The notes: generated by a model from the letters alone, not told the origin. 64,000 nucleotides of DNA from Bacteroidetes bacterium UBA2664 (GCA_002359315.1 DEMS01000002.1:117089-181088), one strand, 5' to 3'; counted from the first letter of the stretch, positions 8,567 through 17,756 are shown. Translations and numbers: made by a program.

Positions 8567-10120
8567 TCACTTGCTCAACACACAAGCGGATGCACATTTT
8601 TCCCCATCCATAGCAGCGGATACAATCCCGCCGGCATAGCCTGCACCCTCTCCGCAAGGGTAAAGTCCTTTTATTCTGATGTGCTGATAGGTTAGGCGAT
8701 CGCGAGGTATTCGAATCGGTGAAGAGGTTCGGGTCTCCGGTGCATGAACGACGGCATCATTTGTCAGATAACCCCGCATCGATTGATCAAACAGTTTAAA
8801 TCCATGAACCAGTGCCTCATAAATAAAGCCCGGCAGCACTTCGCTGATCTGAACGGATTTAATTCCGGGAGAATAGGATGTATCGGGAAGATCTGCTGAA
8901 AGCTTCCCTTCAACAAAATCAACAAGTCGCTGAGCCGGTGCTGTTTGAGTTTTTCCACCCAACTCCCAGGCTTTATTTTCAATGGATTGCTGAAAAGCGA
9001 CCGCTGCCAATGCGCCCTGATTAGAATATGGTGAAAAGTCTTCCATTCTCAGTTCCACTACAATCCCGGAATTCGCGGTAGCCCTGGCCCTTCTGGATGA
9101 TGACCAGCCATTTGTAACAATTTCACCCGGTTTTGTAGCACAAGGAGCTATTACACCGCCCGGACACATACAAAATGAGTAAACTCCCCTGCCATTCACC
9201 TGTTTGGACAGAGCGTATGGTGAAGGTGGCAGATATTCTCCACGATCCTCACAATTGTACTGGATCGAGTCGATGAGAGCCTGTGGATGTTCCACCCGAA
9301 CTCCGACAGCCAGTGGCTTACACTCAATTTCAATGCCTTGATTCTGTAAAATTTCAAAAATATCTCTGGCCGAATGGCCCGTTGCCAAAATCACTCTCTT
9401 CGATTTGTAGAGATCACCGCTCAGTGTTTTTACGCCCTCTATTTGATCCCCATGGATTATAAAATCGGTGACCCTTGTATTGAAATGGATCTCTCCCCCA
9501 TGCTGCAGAATACACTCTCTCATTGAAGAGATAATAGGCGGTAATTTATTCGTTCCGATATGAGGGTGAGCATCAACGAGGATCTCCCTGACAGCACCAA
9601 AAGCAACCAATAATTTTAATATTTTATCAACATCACCCCGCTTTTTTGATCGGGTATATAATTTACCATCCGAATAGGTACCTGCACCCCCTTCACCAAA
9701 ACAGTAATTGGAATCTTCATTGACAATGTGATCCACATTGATTCCTTTCAAATCTTTTATCCTCTCCTTCACATCTTTACCGCGTTCAATGATAATCGGC
9801 TTCAAGCCCAATTCAATAAGTTTAAGTGCTGCAAATAGTCCGGCCGGACCCATTCCTACAATAATGACTTCCTCTGCATTTGATACATCTTTGTAATCCG
9901 GTAATGTTATTGACTCTTCAACAAACCGACTGTTTAGATAAACATTTACCTTTAAATTAATTATAACCTCCCTCTGTCTAGCGTCTATAGAGCGTTTTAA
10001 AATCTGAATATGAGTGATTTCATCTTCAGGCAAGCCTTTTTCTTTTGAGACAAACTGCTTTAGCAATGAATCACTGGCGGCTACTTTCGGGGAAACACGT
10101 AACTGAAACTCTTTTATCAA
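8567..10120 (-). CDS. FAD-dependent dehydrogenase (COG2509-type NAD(P)/FAD oxidoreductase)
   Basis: Residues 1-80 form a small N-terminal domain typical of this family (FQLRVSPKVAASDSLLKQFV). They are followed by an FAD-binding GMGPAGLFAALKLIE motif near residue 88. Further family signatures are NYCFGEGGAGTYSDGKLYTR, VILATGHSARD, a Cys-containing segment SFCMCPGGVIAPC and the C-terminal flavin loop YPCGEGAGYAGGIVSAAMDG. At 517 aa it is full length. These proteins are flavoenzymes of unknown substrate, annotated as uncharacterised FAD-dependent dehydrogenases. It is a single gene, divergent from the CPBP protease gene. Confidence 0.92.
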   Translation of the reverse strand: MIKEFQLRVSPKVAASDSLLKQFVSKEKGLPEDEITHIQILKRSIDARQREVIINLKVNVYLNSRFVEESITLPDYKDVSNAEEVIIVGMGPAGLFAALKLIELGLKPIIIERGKDVKERIKDLKGINVDHIVNEDSNYCFGEGGAGTYSDGKLYTRSKKRGDVDKILKLLVAFGAVREILVDAHPHIGTNKLPPIISSMRECILQHGGEIHFNTRVTDFIIHGDQIEGVKTLSGDLYKSKRVILATGHSARDIFEILQNQGIEIECKPLAVGVRVEHPQALIDSIQYNCEDRGEYLPPSPYALSKQVNGRGVYSFCMCPGGVIAPCATKPGEIVTNGWSSSRRARATANSGIVVELRMEDFSPYSNQGALAAVAFQQSIENKAWELGGKTQTAPAQRLVDFVEGKLSADLPDTSYSPGIKSVQISEVLPGFIYEALVHGFKLFDQSMRGYLTNDAVVHAPETRTSSPIRIPRDRLTYQHIRIKGLYPCGEGAGYAGGIVSAAMDGEKCASACVLSK

Positions 10121-10347
10121 ACTATATACTTTTGCACCGGTTCAAAGTTTTGGGAATCAATTCCACTGTCTGATTACAAATATAAAATGAAATTTTAACG
10201 AATAATAAATCTATAATAACTTGCTGAAGATGATAAGAATAAAACAGTCATCCATGATGAGGAATTCGGAGTCGATGGGTGTTTATATTTTACGGCAGAG
10301 ATCGGGTCGATTTTTATAAAAGACCCAACAACAGTACAGAAAAGTAT

Positions 10348-10971
10348 ATGGATCAGGATAATTCAGGACATTCAGGACATTCAGGACATTCAGGACATTC
10401 AGAATCTACGACATCATTGGACAGCTCCAAATTAACCAAACTTTCTTTGGCATCCGGAGTTTTATGGGTCGTCATTGGATTTACAATGATCCATTATTTT
10501 CAAGATCGTTCGATCGTTGAGAACTTATCAGATGGTAATTCAATAGAAATACAGATTATCACAGGGGTAATTGTGGGTTGGATATTCGGATTGATTGGGC
10601 GATGGATGTTCAAAAATCCCAAACTGAAAAAAACCCTTGATGATTATCTGATTATTAGAGAGCTGAAAAGTGTTTCCCTGACAAATTCAAAAATTTTACA
10701 GATTTCGATTCTTGCAGGTATTTCAGAAGAGATCCTTTTTCGCGCAGCACTACAACCATTAATCGGAATTTGGCTGACTTCCCTGATCTTTATCGGTGTT
10801 CATGGATATATTCAATTTAAGTCATGGGGACACTCTTTATTTACACTATTCACTTTCCTTCTTAGTGTCCTGTTAGGACTCCTTTTTATTCATTATGGCA
10901 TCATTTCAGCCATGGTGGCTCATGCAATATATGATATCCTCTTACTTCGGGAGCTGAAGAAGAAGGGCTGA
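10348..10971 (+). CDS. CPBP-family intramembrane glutamic protease with N-terminal Ser-Gly-His repeat
   Basis: A membrane protein with about six helices carrying the three CPBP (Abi/Rce1-like) motifs: SEEILFRAALQ (the EExxxR catalytic pair), FIGVHGYIQF (the FxxxH motif) and MVAHAIYDIL (HxxxD). These proteases cleave inside or near membranes; the substrate is unknown. I prefer the ATG giving MDQDNSGHSGH; an in-frame GTG 69 bp upstream would add 23 unconserved residues. Just after the start, four Ser-Gly-His units are encoded by an exact 9-bp tandem repeat, giving a His-rich, possibly metal-binding N-terminus. Confidence 0.85.
   Translation: MDQDNSGHSGHSGHSGHSESTTSLDSSKLTKLSLASGVLWVVIGFTMIHYFQDRSIVENLSDGNSIEIQIITGVIVGWIFGLIGRWMFKNPKLKKTLDDYLIIRELKSVSLTNSKILQISILAGISEEILFRAALQPLIGIWLTSLIFIGVHGYIQFKSWGHSLFTLFTFLLSVLLGLLFIHYGIISAMVAHAIYDILLLRELKKKG
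10363..10402 (+). repeat. 9-bp in-frame tandem repeat (TCAGGACAT x4)
   Basis: Four exact copies of TCAGGACAT followed by a partial TCAG. Each copy encodes Ser-Gly-His in the CPBP protease. The period is a multiple of three, so gain or loss of units would keep the reading frame. Identical codons in every unit point to recent slippage. Confidence 0.9.
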
Positions 10972-11102
10972 TTCAATAATTATTTAACCGGATGGGCCTA
11001 TGCATCCACAGATTATATAAAAAGCAGTATTCGTTTAAGCTATCTGGAAGCATTTCAGCTATAGATTCTAAGGTGCCCAGTATCAATAAAAATCGGTGAG
11101 TA

Positions 11103-12179
11103 TCAGTGTCGCCGAAGCTCCCATAGTTCGATATACTCTTTTTTCCGATGATCTCTTCTTTTCGTTTTTTTAGATTTTTGAGCAGCTTTTCTTTTGATCA
11201 GGTCCACTTTTTTAAATCTGTTATTCAGTGCCAATTCGCTTATAACCGGATGCTCATCATGATATCCTTCAACTTGTGCCAGATTTGAAAAGAGGAGTAC
11301 TATGCGTCCCTCCGGTTTCAGATGATCGTATGCTTCACTGAAAAAACGGTCAAAAAATCCGGGCCGGTAATAAATGGCATCATCCAATCCTTCACCATTA
11401 CTCTTTACCGGCAACCATGGCGGGTTAAATACAATTAAGTCGTGTGGATCATTAATCTTTTGAAATAGATCGGATTGGATCGTTTTCATCTTTGATGAAT
11501 CAATGTTCATTCGATCCATATCTTCCCTGATAGAGAGCAATGCATTTGGGTTGATGTCGGATGCAATTACAGCCTGAACACCGTGATTAAGCATTTGAAA
11601 GGATAAAATACCGCATCCGGCCCCCATATCGATTGCTAAATTGATCTTGCTATTTTGCTGTTTTAACCAGCTCTCAAAGAGTAGCAGATGATCAAATCGG
11701 GTTGGGAAGTAGGTGCCATAATAGGGATGCAGCTTCTCTGATAGAACAGGATATTTAATTCCATTTATATACCACTGCCAGGAACTGTTCAAACCTTGTA
11801 ATTGAGGGAATGAAAGGTATATTTCAGCCTTCTCCGGATAAAATCTCTCAAGCCAGCCTATTTCAGGAGATTTGTCGAGTCCGACTTCGCCGGCTTTTAT
11901 CGGGGTTAACAAATTATTCGAAAAAAAATGGTATGCAGATCGCTGATCCCTGTATTTTTTAAAATTTTCTTTCATCTGTTTTCCAAAAACTTTCTTCTTT
12001 AGCTCTGATAGCAGTCTTAACCCCGTCGAATATTCGTCTTCTACCAACACATATTTCCCCTCCATCAGCCATAGAACGGCCTGATCCATATCACTTTTTT
12101 TTTCAACAGATTTAGGTTTGTGTTTAAGCACGGCAGGTTCGGGTATATCAGGAATTCCGGCTTTATTAAATTCAGTCAT
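11103..12179 (-). CDS. SAM-dependent methyltransferase (HemK/RlmG-like, NPPW motif)
   Basis: The C-terminal half is a class I methyltransferase: motif I is DMGAGCGILSFQM, followed by ASDINPNALLSIREDM and the catalytic VFNPPWLPV loop. The NPPW tetrapeptide is shared by enzymes that methylate planar nitrogen (glutamine in HemK/PrmC, guanine in RsmC/RlmG). The N-terminal part (about 170 aa) is unrelated to a DNA target-recognition domain. The C-terminus is very basic (KRKAAQKSKKTKRRDHRKK), suggesting a nucleic-acid or ribosomal substrate. I chose the ATG giving MTEFNKAG, with AGAAG upstream; an in-frame start lies 30 bp earlier. Confidence 0.8.
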   Translation of the reverse strand: MTEFNKAGIPDIPEPAVLKHKPKSVEKKSDMDQAVLWLMEGKYVLVEDEYSTGLRLLSELKKKVFGKQMKENFKKYRDQRSAYHFFSNNLLTPIKAGEVGLDKSPEIGWLERFYPEKAEIYLSFPQLQGLNSSWQWYINGIKYPVLSEKLHPYYGTYFPTRFDHLLLFESWLKQQNSKINLAIDMGAGCGILSFQMLNHGVQAVIASDINPNALLSIREDMDRMNIDSSKMKTIQSDLFQKINDPHDLIVFNPPWLPVKSNGEGLDDAIYYRPGFFDRFFSEAYDHLKPEGRIVLLFSNLAQVEGYHDEHPVISELALNNRFKKVDLIKRKAAQKSKKTKRRDHRKKEYIELWELRRH

Positions 12180-12373
12180 TATAATTTTACTTCTATATTC
12201 ATTAATCATTAATCTAACTTTAAAGTAAGCAATTTGAAGGTTCTATCTTCCAGAATCTTAACACATTGAATATTGAATCCTTATCAATAAAACTCCTATT
12301 TACCTTGCCTTTTAACCGCCACTGAACTACAATGTCTATACATCTGATAACCTCAAATTGATATCCATTAATC

Positions 12374-13132
12374 ATGTCCCATCGTAAAGAATTTACATTT
12401 GGCCTGTTTTTAATTTCTATAATTTTTGCACTGTTTATTACCCCCTCATTAATTGCTCAACCCTGTCCTGATGATGCCCTTGCACTCCATCCTGCACCTT
12501 TAGAAGAATCATGGGCTGTTGAGTGGTGGTTACCGCGACATGAAGCCAAGCGAAATGAAGAGGGGCGCGAGTCTGCAAAACTGCTTTTATTAGGTGATTC
12601 CATTACACACGGATGGGAGAGTACCGGTAAATCTGTCTGGGATCAATATTTTGGGGATATTAGCAGCTTTAACCTTGGTTTCAGCGGCGACCGAACTGAG
12701 AATGTATTATGGCGGTTAGAAAATGGAGCATTAGAGGGAATCTCACCTGAATTAACCGTGCTAATGATCGGAACAAATAACACCGGTCATCGTCAGGATT
12801 CACCTGAGTGTACGACACGCGGTATCGAGATGATTTTGGACCAGCTTTTAAATGAACTTCCCGAATCTCAAATCTTGCTCCTCGCAATATTCCCGAGGGG
12901 ACATGAACCTGATCACGAATTACGTCAATTGAATAACGAAATAAATGAAAGAATTTCTCATTTCAGTACAAATCCCAAAGTTCATTTTTACGATATCAAT
13001 CAGATCTTCCTCACTGATGATGGCTACTTAACAGAGGAGATTATGCCGGATATGCTACACCCAAATGAACGCGGATATCAGTTATGGGCGAAAGAGATCA
13101 AACCTATAATCAATGATATACTGAATGATTAA
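12374..13132 (+). CDS. Secreted SGNH/GDSL esterase, PAF-acetylhydrolase-like
   Basis: The signal peptide (FGLFLISIIFALFITPSLIAQ) indicates export. SGNH hydrolase blocks are all present: GDSITHG with nucleophile Ser76, NLGFSGDRTENVLWRL (block II Gly), MIGTNN (block III Asn) and DMLHPNERGY (Asp-x-x-His). The GFSGDRTENVLWRL segment matches the PAF-acetylhydrolase IB-like subgroup, many of which deacetylate polysaccharides or lipids. At 252 aa it is full length. It stands alone, convergent with the hydroxyacid dehydrogenase gene. Confidence 0.92.
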   Translation: MSHRKEFTFGLFLISIIFALFITPSLIAQPCPDDALALHPAPLEESWAVEWWLPRHEAKRNEEGRESAKLLLLGDSITHGWESTGKSVWDQYFGDISSFNLGFSGDRTENVLWRLENGALEGISPELTVLMIGTNNTGHRQDSPECTTRGIEMILDQLLNELPESQILLLAIFPRGHEPDHELRQLNNEINERISHFSTNPKVHFYDINQIFLTDDGYLTEEIMPDMLHPNERGYQLWAKEIKPIINDILND

Positions 13133-13270
13133 TAGAAGTATTTGAATTGGATTCAAATTGATCCGTTTCACCTTAAACCTAAACATTTTCATTATCGGAT
13201 AATACCAGACTCATAATACTTGCCCCCTGTTTCCCAGTACCCATTCATTGACACCTGAGACACCCTACAC

Positions 13271-13319
13271 CTGATAGCTGATAGCTGATAGCTGATAGCT
13301 GATAGCTGATAGCTGATAG
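13271..13319. repeat. Heptanucleotide repeat CTGATAG x7
   Basis: Seven perfect head-to-tail copies of CTGATAG lie in the 238-bp gap between two convergent genes. The unit is related to the AGCTGATAGCT found at 17743-17752 in another gap. The period of 7 is not codon-compatible, and no open frame crosses it. Confidence 0.95.
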
Positions 13320-13370
13320 ATAAATTATATATATTATTTATAATTAATTGTGCATCAATATCTTACATGC

Positions 13371-14309
13371 CTAAGATTCTTTCATAAATCTTTTAATATT
13401 CTGTATTACGCCATCAATTAATTCCCTTCGTGCTTCGATACTCGCCCAGGCAATATGAGGTACCATAACCAGTTTTTCACTTTGCTTGATTTTTAATAGA
13501 GGGTTATCTGAAGAAATCGGTTCTTTTTCAAATACATCCAATGCTGCGCCTGCAATCAGGTTTTCGTCCAATGCATTGGCTAATTCTGATTCCACAACAA
13601 TACCACCCCTGCCGGTATTGATGAGCAGTGCGTGTTTTTTCATTTTGGATATCTCCTCATAACCGATCAACCGTGCCGTATTCTGATTGAGTGGAGCATG
13701 TATGGATACGATATCTGATGTTTTCAACAGCTCCCTTAAACTCAATTGCAAATGTGGCTGACCCGAGTTTTTACCCGAAGTTGAAAAATAGACGACTTCA
13801 CACCCAAACGCCTCAGCTACAGTGGCTACTTTCCGGCCAATTGTTCCCATTCCGATGATCCCAAACCTTTTATCTCTCAGTTCCCAAAATGGATGGTCAT
13901 GGTTTGTAAAGATATCGCTTTTTGAATATTCTCCGCTCTTCACATAGAGATCATAGAATGAAACTCCCTGTAAAAGATGCAATATCATTGCAAACGTTGC
14001 TTGGGCAACACTATTTGCCGCATATCCACTCACATTCATCACCGGTATCCCCAAATTCTCAGCCGCTTCCAAATCTACATTATTCATACCTGTGGCAGCA
14101 ATACAAATCAATTTTAATTGAGTAGCAGATCGAATGAGGGGACCATCGAGGACTACTTTATTTGTTATGACAATATCAGCCTTTTTAATTCGCTCAGCTG
14201 TTTGGTCAGAAGTTGTCATCGGATAAAAAGTAACGTCACCCAACTCATTCAATTCCTTTAAATTATCCGTATCTCCTACTGTTTTTGTGTCTAAAAATAC
14301 AATATGCAT
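13371..14309 (-). CDS. D-2-hydroxyacid dehydrogenase (NAD-dependent)
   Basis: Reduces 2-keto acids to D-2-hydroxyacids, or the reverse. The NAD-binding fold shows GIIGMGTIGRKVATVAEAFG. The substrate/catalytic residues are in LINTGRGGIVVESELANAL (catalytic Arg region), ALDVFEKEP (Glu) and VPHIAWAS (catalytic His). The overall 312-319 aa length fits the glycerate/hydroxypyruvate dehydrogenase subgroup. MHIVFLDTKTVGD is the usual family start, so I place it there; another ATG lies 21 bp upstream. It is divergent from the PQQ dehydrogenase gene, with about 58 bp between starts. Confidence 0.92.
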   Translation of the reverse strand: MHIVFLDTKTVGDTDNLKELNELGDVTFYPMTTSDQTAERIKKADIVITNKVVLDGPLIRSATQLKLICIAATGMNNVDLEAAENLGIPVMNVSGYAANSVAQATFAMILHLLQGVSFYDLYVKSGEYSKSDIFTNHDHPFWELRDKRFGIIGMGTIGRKVATVAEAFGCEVVYFSTSGKNSGQPHLQLSLRELLKTSDIVSIHAPLNQNTARLIGYEEISKMKKHALLINTGRGGIVVESELANALDENLIAGAALDVFEKEPISSDNPLLKIKQSEKLVMVPHIAWASIEARRELIDGVIQNIKRFMKES

Positions 14310-14366
14310 CCTGAGCTGTATGGTATTCATGTTTTTATTTCTTAAAAATTAAGTATACTAATATTT

Positions 14367-16529
14367 ATGAAAATCCTCTTTCCATTTTTTAGAATGCTGA
14401 TCAGGGTTTCAGCACTACTGATTCTATTTGGATGCTCAAATGGAGACTCCGAACCGATCATAGATCTTGATCATGATCAATATCGAACCTGGCACTCATT
14501 TCTGGGTGATAAAGAGGCTTCACAGTACTCTTCTTTAGACCAAATAACGAGAGAAAATGTAGGCCAACTGGAAATTGCCTGGACGTTTTCAACCGGTGAC
14601 CTGGTCGAAGGTGAGCGGACTGAAATACAGGCTAATCCACTCATCATTGATGGAATACTTTATGGAACTTCTCCACTCAAAAAAGCCTTTGCGCTTCGTG
14701 CAGATACCGGTGAACTACTCTGGATGTTTGACCCGTTTGAAGGAGAAGAGCCCCGTTCAAGAGGTGTAAACAGAGGTTTTGCAACATGGAGTGACAATAA
14801 TGGCAATCGAAATCTATATTATGTTGCCGGACATCGGCTCTATGCGATCGACGCTGCTACCGGAACTCCCCGATCCGGTTTTGGGGACAACGGATCTCTC
14901 AATTTTTCAGTCGGACTCGATCGGGATGCGATGGATATCCGTGTCACGGCTACCAGTCCGGGAATTGTATATGATGACCTGCTGATACATGGCTCCAGGG
15001 TATATAACCTAACACCCGGACATATCCGCGCATTCAATGTACATACAGGAGAAATTGCATGGACATTCAGAACGATTCCCTATCCGGGAGATTATGGTTA
15101 TGACACATGGCCTGCAGATGCATGGACCCGAATCGGAAATACAAACAGCTGGGCCGGAATGAGTCTGGATGTGGAAAGGGGAATCGTTTATGCACCCATA
15201 GCCTCACCCGGACATGATTTTTACGGGGGAGATAGAATAGGCGCAAACCTTTTTGGCAGTTCTTTAGTGGCATTAGATGCTGCTACCGGTGAACGCATAT
15301 GGCATTATCAATTTGTTCGTCACGATATTTGGGATTATGACCCACCGGCAGCACCAAATTTAGTCACCATTAAACGCAATGGAAAAATGGTGGATGCAGT
15401 TGCACAAATAACTAAAACAGGTCACATTTTTGTTTTTGACCGGGAGACCGGGGAACCTCTTTTCCCTATGACTGAGGAAGAAGTCCCCGATTCTGATTTA
15501 AAGGGTGAAATTACCTGGCCCTCCCAGCCGGTACCGGTTCTGCCGAAACCCTTTGCCAGACAGGACTTCAATGAAGAGGACATTACCGATATATCTCCTG
15601 AATCTCATCAAGCTATTTTAGAACGATACCGTAAAATACGGAGCACAAATCGCTGGGAACCACCGAGTACTCAGGGAACCTTGATTTTTCCCGGATTTGA
15701 TGGGGGTGGTGAATGGGGCGGCGCTGCGTTCGATCCTGAAACCGGAGTTCTCTATGTGAATTCTAACGAAATGCCCTGGATTCTTGAAATGGTTGAAATC
15801 GATGATGAAGAACAGGAATTATCACAAGTAGAACAAATATATGCACTGAATTGCGCAGTATGTCATGGTTCTAACCGAACAGGTGTACAACATGGAGCTA
15901 ATCCCTCACTGGTGGATATTGGTGAGAGATTAAATAGAGATGAATTATACGAGGTGATCACTACAGGCCGGGGAGTAATGCCGGGCTTTAGCTATCTAAC
16001 GGATGAAGAATTGGGGGCAATTATAGAATTCCTGAATGATCCCGACGCTCCGGACGTAAATCCGGTCGAAATTACAATGAGTAATGCACCCCAAGTCCCC
16101 TATACACATACCGGTTATAATCGATTCCTGGATCCAGACGGATACCCTGCCATCAAACCACCCTGGGGTACCCTAAATGCGATCGACCTGAATAGTGGTG
16201 AACACATATGGAATATACCGTTTGGCGAGTTTGAAGAATTAACTGCAAGAGGTATCCCTCAAACCGGTACAGAAAACTATGGCGGACCGGTAGTAACGGC
16301 AGGCGGATTAATTTTTATAGGAGCAACTCAAGATGAAAAATTCAGGGCTTTTGATAAAAGGAATGGAGAAGTACTATGGGAAACAAAACTACCGGCAGGC
16401 GGATATGCGACTCCTGCGGTTTATGAAGTTGATGGTCGACAATTTGTAGTGATCGCTGCCGGTGGTGGGAAAATGGGCACCAAATCGGGGGATACCTATA
16501 TAGCATTTTCCCTGCCGTTGAATCAGTAA
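14367..16529 (+). CDS. PQQ-dependent dehydrogenase lipoprotein with inserted cytochrome c domain
   Basis: The lipobox ILFGC (Cys23) anchors this quinoprotein outside the cytoplasm. Beta-propeller repeats start after residue 60 (LEIAWTFSTGDLVEGE, SGELLWMFDPF, ATGERIWHYQFVRHDIWDYD). The HDIWDYDPPAAPNL stretch is typical of membrane quinoprotein glucose-dehydrogenase-like enzymes. A cytochrome c domain with haem motif CAVCH (496-500) and axial-Met candidate GVMPGFSYL interrupts the propeller near residues 485-560, after which the propeller resumes (GGPVVTAGGLIFIGATQ). At 720 aa it is full length. It probably oxidises a sugar or alcohol and passes electrons to a respiratory carrier. A TIM-barrel lipoprotein gene follows after 81 bp. 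Confidence 0.92.
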   Translation: MKILFPFFRMLIRVSALLILFGCSNGDSEPIIDLDHDQYRTWHSFLGDKEASQYSSLDQITRENVGQLEIAWTFSTGDLVEGERTEIQANPLIIDGILYGTSPLKKAFALRADTGELLWMFDPFEGEEPRSRGVNRGFATWSDNNGNRNLYYVAGHRLYAIDAATGTPRSGFGDNGSLNFSVGLDRDAMDIRVTATSPGIVYDDLLIHGSRVYNLTPGHIRAFNVHTGEIAWTFRTIPYPGDYGYDTWPADAWTRIGNTNSWAGMSLDVERGIVYAPIASPGHDFYGGDRIGANLFGSSLVALDAATGERIWHYQFVRHDIWDYDPPAAPNLVTIKRNGKMVDAVAQITKTGHIFVFDRETGEPLFPMTEEEVPDSDLKGEITWPSQPVPVLPKPFARQDFNEEDITDISPESHQAILERYRKIRSTNRWEPPSTQGTLIFPGFDGGGEWGGAAFDPETGVLYVNSNEMPWILEMVEIDDEEQELSQVEQIYALNCAVCHGSNRTGVQHGANPSLVDIGERLNRDELYEVITTGRGVMPGFSYLTDEELGAIIEFLNDPDAPDVNPVEITMSNAPQVPYTHTGYNRFLDPDGYPAIKPPWGTLNAIDLNSGEHIWNIPFGEFEELTARGIPQTGTENYGGPVVTAGGLIFIGATQDEKFRAFDKRNGEVLWETKLPAGGYATPAVYEVDGRQFVVIAAGGGKMGTKSGDTYIAFSLPLNQ

Positions 16530-16610
16530 TATTCGACCCTTGAATATGAACTATCATTTCATCAAAATTCAATTATATTACTATTCAACTTTGACCAAAA
16601 CCTTTCTACC

Positions 16611-17564
16611 ATGATCAATCTACTTCAAAATACTTCTACTTTTAGTCGAGCCCTCCCCTTTTTACTGTTACTTTTCTTTTTTTCTTCATGTGAAAATCAT
16701 GATGAAATGAGTACAACTGAGTCTGGTGATGAGACAACAGAGTCCAATATTATCTCACCTAATCTAAATATTCCTTCTGATTATCTGATAGGAGGATTTG
16801 CCATCGGAACCCAATCCTACACGTTTAATCGATTTTCTGCATTCGAAGCCATTGAAAAAACAGCCGAGGCTGGCGGACGTGTTATTGAAATTTATCCCGG
16901 ACAACGTTTTAAGGAGGATGATGATACGCCCTTTAACTCCATTAGTGATGATCAAATTAATGAACTAAAAGTGAAATTACAGGAACACGATATAATGCTT
17001 GTTAATTATGGTGTTGCCCGTATGTCAAACCCTGAGGAAGCGAGAGCCGTATTTGAGTTTGCTGCCAAATTAGGTGTGCCTGCAGTTACTTCCAGTCCCG
17101 AAACACAGGAACAGATGGATTTTATTGAAGAATTGGTGAAGGAGTTTGATATCATGATGGCAATTCATAACCACCCAAAACCGGATGATCCTGATTCAAA
17201 TTATATGTTATGGGATCCCAATTACATTGCAGGACTTCTGGATGGAAGAGACCCAAGGCTGGGTATAAGCGCTGATACAGGTCATTGGATGCGATCCGGT
17301 GTATCACCTGTTGAGGCTCTGCAACTGTCGGAAGGACGTATCATATCACTGCATTTAAAAGATGTCGACCAGTTTAACCTTCAGGCGGTTGATGTCATAT
17401 TTGGCACCGGTGTCGGTAATGTGAGCGGTGTATTGGAAGAGTTGATCCGACAAAATTTTGCAGGACATATCTCGATTGAATACGAAGCGAACTGGATGAA
17501 TAACGTACCTGAAGTGGCTCAGAATGTGGGGTTTATCCGTGGCTGGACTGAGGCTGCCAATTAG
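16611..17564 (+). CDS. Sugar phosphate isomerase/epimerase-like TIM-barrel lipoprotein
   Basis: The signal peptide ends in FFFSSC (Cys27), so the protein should be lipid-anchored and extracytoplasmic. A low-complexity Glu/Thr linker follows. The body is a xylose-isomerase-like TIM barrel (AP endonuclease 2 family) with metal-binding candidates in VIEIYPG, MMAIHNHPKP, LGISADTGHWMRSG, IISLHLKDVD and HISIEYEANW. Secreted members of this family commonly sit beside sugar dehydrogenases in Bacteroidota-like genomes. The upstream PQQ dehydrogenase suggests joint metabolism of an oxidised sugar; the exact substrate is unknown. The 3' end is copied into a tandem repeat beyond the stop. Confidence 0.85.
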   Translation: MINLLQNTSTFSRALPFLLLLFFFSSCENHDEMSTTESGDETTESNIISPNLNIPSDYLIGGFAIGTQSYTFNRFSAFEAIEKTAEAGGRVIEIYPGQRFKEDDDTPFNSISDDQINELKVKLQEHDIMLVNYGVARMSNPEEARAVFEFAAKLGVPAVTSSPETQEQMDFIEELVKEFDIMMAIHNHPKPDDPDSNYMLWDPNYIAGLLDGRDPRLGISADTGHWMRSGVSPVEALQLSEGRIISLHLKDVDQFNLQAVDVIFGTGVGNVSGVLEELIRQNFAGHISIEYEANWMNNVPEVAQNVGFIRGWTEAAN

Positions 17565-17660
17565 TATAGGTTCACATTCATGGTTGTGATGAGGCTGTCA
17601 ATTAATATGGGATCTAACTCATGGTTGCACTGAAGCGGCCGGTCAGTTAGGATTTAATTC
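17550..17660. repeat. 41-bp tandem repeat, about 2.7 copies, starting inside the 3' end of the upstream gene
   Basis: Units begin at 17550 (GAGGCTGCCAATTAG), 17591 (GAGGCTGTCAATTAA) and 17632 (GAAGCGGCCGGTCAG), exactly 41 bp apart. Copies also share a central CATGGTTG. They are diverged by substitutions, so the duplication is old. The first unit contains the last codons and stop of the TIM-barrel gene. The spacing is not a multiple of three. Confidence 0.8.
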
Positions 17661-17701
17661 CGAACTAAAGTTAAACTTCTTAAAATTTTATCTTTCAGGC
17701 T

Positions 17702-17747
17702 TCAGCTTTCAGCTATTCATTTCTAAATGCTGACGGCTGAAAGCTGA
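17702..17747. terminator. 12-bp stem hairpin between convergent genes
   Basis: TCAGCTTTCAGC and GCTGAAAGCTGA are perfect reverse complements with a 22-nt loop. They sit between the convergent TIM-barrel and nitroreductase genes. This probably terminates one or both transcripts. The right arm runs into AGCTGATAGCT, which is related to the CTGATAG repeat at 13271. Confidence 0.5.
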
Positions 17748-17756
17748 TAGCTATTC

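Noticed and set aside
10279..10347. GTG start extending the CPBP protease by 23 residues.
   Set aside because: The added residues are charged and not membrane- or family-like; the ATG at 10348 is simpler.
11103..12179. NPPW methyltransferase as a restriction-modification DNA methylase.
   Set aside because: No target-recognition domain and no neighbouring nuclease; sequence fits the HemK/RlmG-like group better.
13271..13319. Seven short repeats considered as a CRISPR array.
   Set aside because: The 7-bp units are directly adjacent with no spacers, and no cas genes are nearby.
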